Of a DNA stretch of 23,620 bases, positions 18,922 through 23,620 are shown piece by piece; position 1 is the stretch's first letter; each line of letters starts with the position of its first letter. The stretch comes from a virus. The position numbers and the translations under genes were made by a program. The notes under the pieces are model-generated. The model was not told where the DNA came from, searched no databases, and saw only the letters and a list, made by a program, of their open reading frames with translations. The stretch spans positions 1-23,620 of the IMG/VR virus record IMGVR_UViG_3300005581_000136. One strand, given 5' to 3'.

Positions 18922-18929
18922 GAGCCATT

Positions 18930-19664
18930 ATGACCACCATCGCCATTTCAGCACTGCCCGTTGCGACAGTCATCAACGCAGCAGACGTTATGCCCATTGT
19001 GCAAAGCGGCATCACTAAGCAACTTACCAAGACGTTGTTGTTTACCAGTCCGACTTTGGTGACTCCGATTCTTGGCACGCCAACTTCAGGAATTTTGACC
19101 AATTGCACGGGCCTGCCAATAGCAACTGGCGTATCTGGTTTGGCTGCGAACGTAGCAACTTTTTTGGCAACCCCATCAAGTGCGAATCTTGCGGCAGTCC
19201 TCACAGATGAAACCGGCACAGGGGCAAACGTTTTTGCAAACACCCCAACGCTGGTGACTCCAATTCTTGGGACACCAACATCTGGGGCGTTGACAAACTG
19301 TACTGGGTTGCCGCTAACCACTGGCGTGACAGGCGCTCTGCCAGTTGCCAATGGCGGTACAGGGGCATCAGCGGCAGTTCAGTCATTGAGTGGCCCAGGT
19401 GCGGTAAATATCACAAGTCTTGTCACTGCTTTTACTTCAACTGCAACTGGCAACGCATTGACTCTTGCTGATGGCGCACAGGGCCAACTGAAAACAATTA
19501 TTTATGTTGCAGAGGCGGCTGGCGGCGACACTGGCGTTTTGACACCAACCAATCTTGGAAGTGCCACCACAATCACATTCAACGCCGTGGGTGATTCAGT
19601 AACCCTTCAGTTTGCCGGAACTGATTGGTGGGTTGTCGGCTTCCGAGGTGCGGTGGTGGCGTAA
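18930..19664 (+). CDS. Tail fibre-like protein with internal duplication, 244 aa
   Basis: AGGAG lies 6 bases before the ATG. N-terminal anchor MTTIAISALPVATVINAADV, MPIVQSGITKQL (1-32) is related to the start of the 13995 fibre. Two copies of the block (S/T)PTLVTPILGTPTSG, LTNCTGLP, TGV follow (40-70 and 105-135), then ALPVANGGTGASAAV (137-151). The C-terminal 80 residues are beta-type and end in WWVVGFRGAVVA. This is a common layout of shaft repeats in phage fibres. Insertion of a fibre gene between gp4 and gp10 is unusual for the P22 order. It shares one base with the next gene (TAATG). Confidence 0.77.
   Translation: MTTIAISALPVATVINAADVMPIVQSGITKQLTKTLLFTSPTLVTPILGTPTSGILTNCTGLPIATGVSGLAANVATFLATPSSANLAAVLTDETGTGANVFANTPTLVTPILGTPTSGALTNCTGLPLTTGVTGALPVANGGTGASAAVQSLSGPGAVNITSLVTAFTSTATGNALTLADGAQGQLKTIIYVAEAAGGDTGVLTPTNLGSATTITFNAVGDSVTLQFAGTDWWVVGFRGAVVA
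19047..19334 (+). repeat. Two diverged coding repeats within the fibre (19047-19139 and 19242-19334)
   Basis: Each copy spans 31 residues, (S/T)PTLVTPILGTPTSG followed by LTNCTGLP and (A/T)TGV(S/T)G. Amino acids are almost the same while many third bases differ, so the duplication is old and kept by selection. Confidence 0.75.
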
Positions 19665-21307
19665 TGAAGACGCCGATTTTGGGCAGCACCTATGTGGCTC
19701 GCAGCGTCAACGCTGCGGATGCCCGCATGGTCAACTTGTTTCCCGAGATCGTGCCCGAGGGCGGCAAAGAGCCGGCGTTCCTGAACCGCGCTCCGGGGCT
19801 AAACCTGCTCAACTCGATTGGCACCGGCCCGATTCGTGGCCTGTGGGCCTTCTCGCCGCAGGACGGCACCGGCTTTGTGGTGTCGGGCACGCAGCTCTAC
19901 AAGATCAACAACAGCTACACGCCGACGCTCATCGGCACCGTGGCCGGCGCTGGCCCGGTCAGCTTGGCCGACAACGGCACGCAGCTCTTCATCGCGGCCA
20001 ACGGCCCGAGTTACATCTACAACAACACGACCAACGCTTTCGGGCAAATCACCGACCCGGACTTCCCCGGCGCAGTAACCGTAAGTTACTTAGACGGCTA
20101 CTTTGTCTTCAACGAGCCGAACAGCCAGAAGCTGTGGATCACGGCGCTGCTTGACGGCACGTCGATTGACCCGCTGGAGTTCGCCAGCACCGAAGGTTCG
20201 CCCGACGGATTGGTGGCTGTTATATCCAACTTCCGCGAGGTGTGGGCCTTTGGCACCAACTCGATTGAGGTTTGGTCTGACACGGGCGCAACGGACTTCC
20301 CGCTCCAGCGCATCCCCGGCGCGTTCAACGAGTTGGGCTGCGCTGCGCCCTACTCGATTGCCAAGATGGACAACGGCCTGTTCTGGCTCGGGCGTGACCG
20401 GCGCGGTCAGGGCATCGTCTACCGGGCCAACGGCTACGCCGGCCAGCGCATCAGCACCCATGCCGTTGAGTGGCAGATTCAGCAATACAGCGACTTGACG
20501 GACGCGGTTGCGTACACCTACCAGCAGGACGGTCACAGCTTCTATGTGCTGATCTTCCCCACGGCCAACACAACCTGGGTGTACGACGTTGCCACTCAAG
20601 CCTGGCACGAGCGGGCTGGCTGGAACAACGGCGAGTTCACCCGGCATCGCAGCAACTGCCAGATGGCGTTCAACAACAAAGTGGTCGTCGGCGACTACGA
20701 GAACGGCAACATCTACGCCTTTGATCTGGAAGACTACTCGGACAACGGCAGCATCCAGAAGTGGCTGCGGTCGTGGCGGGCGCTGCCCACCGGCCAAAAC
20801 AACTTAAAGCGCACCGCGCAGCACAGCCTGCAACTCGACATTGAGTCGGGCGTTGGCTTGAACTTGTATCCCGCCTATGATGCGGAAGAGTTAACGGCTG
20901 AAAACGGCGACATCTTGATTGCCGAGTACGTGCAAAACGAAATTACTGCCGAAACGGGCGAAGTGCTGACTACCGAGGCAGGTAATGGTTTTGAGCCGCT
21001 GGTTGATGCAGCCGCCTACCCCGTGCCGTTTGTGCCGCCCATGATGTTGTCAACCACTGGTTACCCTGCTGCACCCGGCTACAGCCCCGAGGTTATGCTG
21101 CGCTGGTCAGACGATGGCGGTCACACATGGTCCAACGAGCACTGGGCGCAGATCGGCAAGATCGGCGAGTACTACCGCCGGGTGTTCTGGCGGCGCATGG
21201 GCATGACCCTGAAGCTGCGCGACCGCGTTTATGAGCTATCGGGCACCGACCCCGTGAAGATCAGCATCATGGGCGCAGAGTTGATTCTGAGTCCAACGAA
21301 TGCTTAG
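19664..21307 (+). CDS. P22 gp10-like packaged DNA stabilisation protein
   Basis: 547 aa (P22 gp10 is 472). Start at the ATG sharing a base with the previous stop. MKTPILGSTYVARSVNAADA, RMVNLFPEIVPEGGKEPAFL and NRAPGLNLL (1-49) are hallmarks of the gp10 family. Beta-propeller-type repeats follow (GYFVFNEPNSQKLWITAL, VWAFGTNSIEVWSDTG, GRDRRGQGIVYRANGY). The C-terminus VMLRWSDDGGHTWSNEHWA, YYRRVFWRRMGM is strongly conserved in relatives. gp10 forms the tail hub plugging the portal after packaging. About 40 acidic residues (406-445, TAENGDILIAEY ... TAETGEVLTTEAG) break the family pattern and look like an insertion with two related sub-repeats. It overlaps the next gene by 8 bases. Confidence 0.9.
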   Translation: MKTPILGSTYVARSVNAADARMVNLFPEIVPEGGKEPAFLNRAPGLNLLNSIGTGPIRGLWAFSPQDGTGFVVSGTQLYKINNSYTPTLIGTVAGAGPVSLADNGTQLFIAANGPSYIYNNTTNAFGQITDPDFPGAVTVSYLDGYFVFNEPNSQKLWITALLDGTSIDPLEFASTEGSPDGLVAVISNFREVWAFGTNSIEVWSDTGATDFPLQRIPGAFNELGCAAPYSIAKMDNGLFWLGRDRRGQGIVYRANGYAGQRISTHAVEWQIQQYSDLTDAVAYTYQQDGHSFYVLIFPTANTTWVYDVATQAWHERAGWNNGEFTRHRSNCQMAFNNKVVVGDYENGNIYAFDLEDYSDNGSIQKWLRSWRALPTGQNNLKRTAQHSLQLDIESGVGLNLYPAYDAEELTAENGDILIAEYVQNEITAETGEVLTTEAGNGFEPLVDAAAYPVPFVPPMMLSTTGYPAAPGYSPEVMLRWSDDGGHTWSNEHWAQIGKIGEYYRRVFWRRMGMTLKLRDRVYELSGTDPVKISIMGAELILSPTNA

Positions 21308-22955
21308 CCCAACCACGCCAATCATTACGCCCCCACGGGTGCCGCTGGTTGACCCGCGCACGGGGCTGATCAGCCGGGCTTGGTACTTGTTTTTCCTGTC
21401 GCTCAACAACGCGACCACGGCGATCATTGACGACTCGGGCGTTACGTTCAGCGCCGAGTCAACGATCGCGTCTGTTGACGCTGCGCTTCAGGCAGTCAAT
21501 CAAGAATTGCAGACGCTGCCGCCCGTACTTGACTTGAGCGATGAGTTGGTCAAGTTGATCGACGCAGCGACGTTGGCAGACTGCTGCTCGGCGTTGGTGT
21601 CGCAGGTTGCCGAGTTGCAAAAGCAAATTGATGCGGTCAACCTGTTGCCGCCGCCTATGCAGGGGACGGTTACGGCAGTCACGGCCACTTCGCCTGTTGT
21701 GTCCAGCGGTGGCACCACGCCCGACATCAGTATGCCTGCGGCCAATACGTCCACGAATGGATATTTGACCTCGACGGACTGGAACACGTTTAACGGCAAA
21801 GCACCCGCCACCAGCGGAACGTCGATCCTGTACGGCAACGGCAGCGGTGGGTTCAGCAACGTCACGATTGGCTCGGGTGTCAGTTTTGTCGGCGGCACAC
21901 TGGCGGCTACCGGATCGGGCGGCTCGGTAACTAGCGTAGGGCTGGCCCTACCTACTGAATTTACCGTCACCAACTCGCCGGTAACGACCAGCGGCACGTT
22001 GACGGGCGCTTGGGCAAGCCAGACGGCCAAGTACTTCTTTGCCGCGCCTAACGCAAGCGCCGGAACACCGTCGTTCCGGGCAATCGTCGCGTCCGACATT
22101 CCGGCGTTGTCCTACGTCAGTTCAGTCGGGGCCACCGCGCCCATCACTTCGTCAGGCGGTCTAACGCCTACGATTGGTGTTACCGCTGCGGCTTTGACTG
22201 AGGTTGACGACACCAACGTCACGCTGACGCTGGGCGGCTCGCCCACGACAGCTTTGCTCGCGGCCACGTCAATTACTGTTGGCTGGACGGGTCAGCTTGC
22301 CGTTGGTCGAGGTGGTACAGGTGTGGCTACAGCCACGGCCAATACTGTTTTCGCTGGGCCGACATCGGGCGGCGCAGCAGCCCCGAGCTTTCGCTCCCTT
22401 GTTGCGGCTGACATCCCAACCCTGTCCTATGTTACATCGGTCAGCGGCACATCGCCGGTTGTCTCCAGCGGCGGCACAACTCCGGCGATCAGCCTAGCTT
22501 CAGGTTACGGGGACACCCAAAATCCGTATGCCAGCAAGACGGCCAATACTTTCTTGGCCGCACCCAACGGGTCAGCCGGCGCGCCGACATTTCGTGCGAT
22601 TGTGGCTGCCGATGTGCCCGCGTTACCATACAACCCCACCGCAGCGCCAGTCACGCAGACAGCCAACTTCTCTGTGGGCGCTACGGATGTCTGGACAATC
22701 AACAACAAGTCTGGATCGTCTTGCGTGGTGACGCTCCCGACAGCGTCTAGCAACTCTGGTCGAGTGCTGTACTTTCAGAACTACCAAGCTCAGACGCTGG
22801 TGTCAGCGTCTAGCAACGTAGTGCCTTTGGTCGGCGGCTCGGCCACCACGGCGATCTTGGAGGCCGTAGCTGGGGCAAACGCTACCTTGGTTTCCGATGG
22901 AACAAGTTGGATAATGACGCAATACTCGTCTAACAACTCTTTGCAATTGGAGTAA
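21300..22955 (+). CDS. Long tail fibre protein with shaft repeats, 551 aa
   Basis: The N-terminus VPLVDPRTGLISRAWYLFFL (14-33) is a common phage fibre segment thought to bind the virion. A coiled coil follows (about 55-115), then beta shaft repeats. Three copies of (F/L)(A)AP(N/T)..(A)PSFRAIVAADIPALSYV occur at about 245-272, 350-378 and 418-443, with VSS(G)GTTP units between and one GGTGVATATANTV at 338-350. The C-terminal ~100 residues (ATDVWTINNKSGSSCVVTLP to NNSLQLE) are a compact beta domain. It lies where P22 has the gp26 needle, but it lacks a long simple needle coil, so a fibre is more likely. Confidence 0.8.
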   Translation: MLSPTTPIITPPRVPLVDPRTGLISRAWYLFFLSLNNATTAIIDDSGVTFSAESTIASVDAALQAVNQELQTLPPVLDLSDELVKLIDAATLADCCSALVSQVAELQKQIDAVNLLPPPMQGTVTAVTATSPVVSSGGTTPDISMPAANTSTNGYLTSTDWNTFNGKAPATSGTSILYGNGSGGFSNVTIGSGVSFVGGTLAATGSGGSVTSVGLALPTEFTVTNSPVTTSGTLTGAWASQTAKYFFAAPNASAGTPSFRAIVASDIPALSYVSSVGATAPITSSGGLTPTIGVTAAALTEVDDTNVTLTLGGSPTTALLAATSITVGWTGQLAVGRGGTGVATATANTVFAGPTSGGAAAPSFRSLVAADIPTLSYVTSVSGTSPVVSSGGTTPAISLASGYGDTQNPYASKTANTFLAAPNGSAGAPTFRAIVAADVPALPYNPTAAPVTQTANFSVGATDVWTINNKSGSSCVVTLPTASSNSGRVLYFQNYQAQTLVSASSNVVPLVGGSATTAILEAVAGANATLVSDGTSWIMTQYSSNNSLQLE

Positions 22956-22958
22956 ACC

Positions 22959-23294
22959 ATGACCGTTTCAGTCAAAGTCCTTGTTCCGGCCAAAACGGTT
23001 GAGAACAGCCAAACCACCCAGTACACAGCGACTGGCGTGACGACCATCATCGACAAGTTCACCGCGACGAACTACAGCGCCAGCGCTGCGACAATCAGCG
23101 TCAACCTCGTCACGGCGGCAGGGTCGGCGGGCAATCAGAACTTGATCACCAAGACCAAGACTTTGCAGGCGTCCGAGGTGTACACCTTCCCCGAACTGGT
23201 GGGCCAGGTGCTTGGCATCGGCGATTTCATCTCGACGATTGCCGGCACGGCCAGCGCTATCAACATGCGCGTCAGCGGGCGTGAGGTGACCTGA
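22959..23294 (+). CDS. Hypothetical phage structural protein, 111 aa
   Basis: GGAG lies 6 bases before the ATG. The product begins MTVSVKVLVPAKTVENSQTT and continues QYTATGVTTIIDKFTATNYS, AATISVNLVTAAGSAGNQNL, TLQASEVYTFPELVGQVLGI and ends with INMRVSGREVT. The Thr/Ala/Val-rich pattern with 'TIIDKFTATN' and 'VYTFPELVGQ.L..G' looks like a small beta-sandwich protein common next to phage fibre genes; function unknown. Its stop shares a base with the cupin gene start. Confidence 0.7.
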   Translation: MTVSVKVLVPAKTVENSQTTQYTATGVTTIIDKFTATNYSASAATISVNLVTAAGSAGNQNLITKTKTLQASEVYTFPELVGQVLGIGDFISTIAGTASAINMRVSGREVT

Positions 23295-23620
23295 TGAAGT
23301 TTATTGAGCCTGAAGTGCGGCATCACTTTGGCGGCGGCGTCTACGCCAAAGAGGCGTTCATCCCCGCTGATAAGTGGCTTGTGCAGCATACGCACAAGTT
23401 CGACCATCTGTCGGTGCTGGCGCAAGGCTCAATTGAGTTGATTGTTGACGGTCAGAAGTCTATTGTCCACGCTCCGGCCTGTCTAACGCTTGAGGCCGGC
23501 AAACACCACGGCGTGCGCTCTTTGACAAACGTGGTTTGGTACTGTATACACGCGACGGACTGCACTGATGAGGATGAAATCGATGAGGCGATTATTGCCT
23601 CGACGGATTCTGATCAGGTG
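23294..23620 (+). CDS. Cupin-fold phage protein, 3' end outside window
   Basis: The frame starts on the stop of the previous gene (TGATG) and stays open to the window end, 109 codons. Residues 1-26 (MKFIEPEVRHHFGGGVYAKE) lead into the cupin pattern: H32-T-H34 ... H38 in QHTHKFDHLSVLAQG, G45, VDGQKSIVHAPACLTLEAGK, H71-H72, and VVWYCIHAT at 81-89. His32, His34 and His71 or His72 are plausible metal ligands, and the usual Glu of motif 1 is replaced (His38 is near). Small cupins of this kind are found in phage tail regions; substrate unknown. An acidic tail follows (TDEDEIDEA). Confidence 0.8.
   Translation, partial: MKFIEPEVRHHFGGGVYAKEAFIPADKWLVQHTHKFDHLSVLAQGSIELIVDGQKSIVHAPACLTLEAGKHHGVRSLTNVVWYCIHATDCTDEDEIDEAIIASTDSDQV

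Overview
The window is a stretch of a tailed double-stranded DNA phage or prophage of podovirus type, built around a P22-like virion module. The DNA is fairly GC-rich, with one clearly AT-richer block. The host cannot be fixed from the sequence. The set of tiny proteins between terminase and portal reminds me of uncultured or freshwater betaproteobacterial phages, but that is a weak impression. No rRNA, tRNA, IS element, integrase, CRISPR array, reverse transcriptase or lysis gene was seen.

Layout. (1) 1-769, + strand: C-terminal part of a replicative primase/helicase of the DUF5906/D5-like type. (2) 776-2667, - strand: a compact operon of eight small genes (20 to 113 aa) including a NinX-type protein and two tiny membrane peptides. 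It has a sigma70-like promoter at its head and a terminator at its foot. (3) 2668-3259: a gene-free control region with about 18 copies of a TGTGG/CCACA-core repeat in both orientations, a perfect DnaA-box match, an AT-rich palindromic stretch and a GC-rich palindrome. This is the best candidate for a replication origin and/or packaging site. (4) 3260-8451, + strand: small and large terminase, four very small proteins, P22-type portal, and a short Dps/ferritin-like protein. (5) 8448-14896: an AT-richer cassette of tail and receptor-binding genes, largely chained by 1- or 4-base overlaps. It contains a YadA-like repeat protein, a pectate-lyase-type tailspike, a second fibre sharing the spike's C-terminal domain, and two paralogous 85/86-aa proteins. 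(6) 14904-18921: scaffold with a structured leader, P22-type coat protein, two decoration-like proteins separated by G/C-rich hairpins, and a gp4-like tail accessory protein. (7) 18930-23620: a repeat-containing fibre, P22 gp10-like stabilisation protein, a long fibre protein, a small structural protein, and a cupin protein cut off by the window edge.

How it fits together. The order terS-terL-portal-scaffold-coat-gp4-gp10 is that of P22-like phages, with headful-type packaging a plausible inference. Two things break the pattern: about 6.5 kb of tail genes lie between portal and scaffold, and a fibre gene lies between gp4 and gp10. The points most worth following up are the repeat/DnaA-box region, the Dps-like protein whose spacing of metal ligands matches bacterial Dps, the scaffold leader RNA, and a start codon whose Shine-Dalgarno sequence is separated from it by a perfect hairpin.
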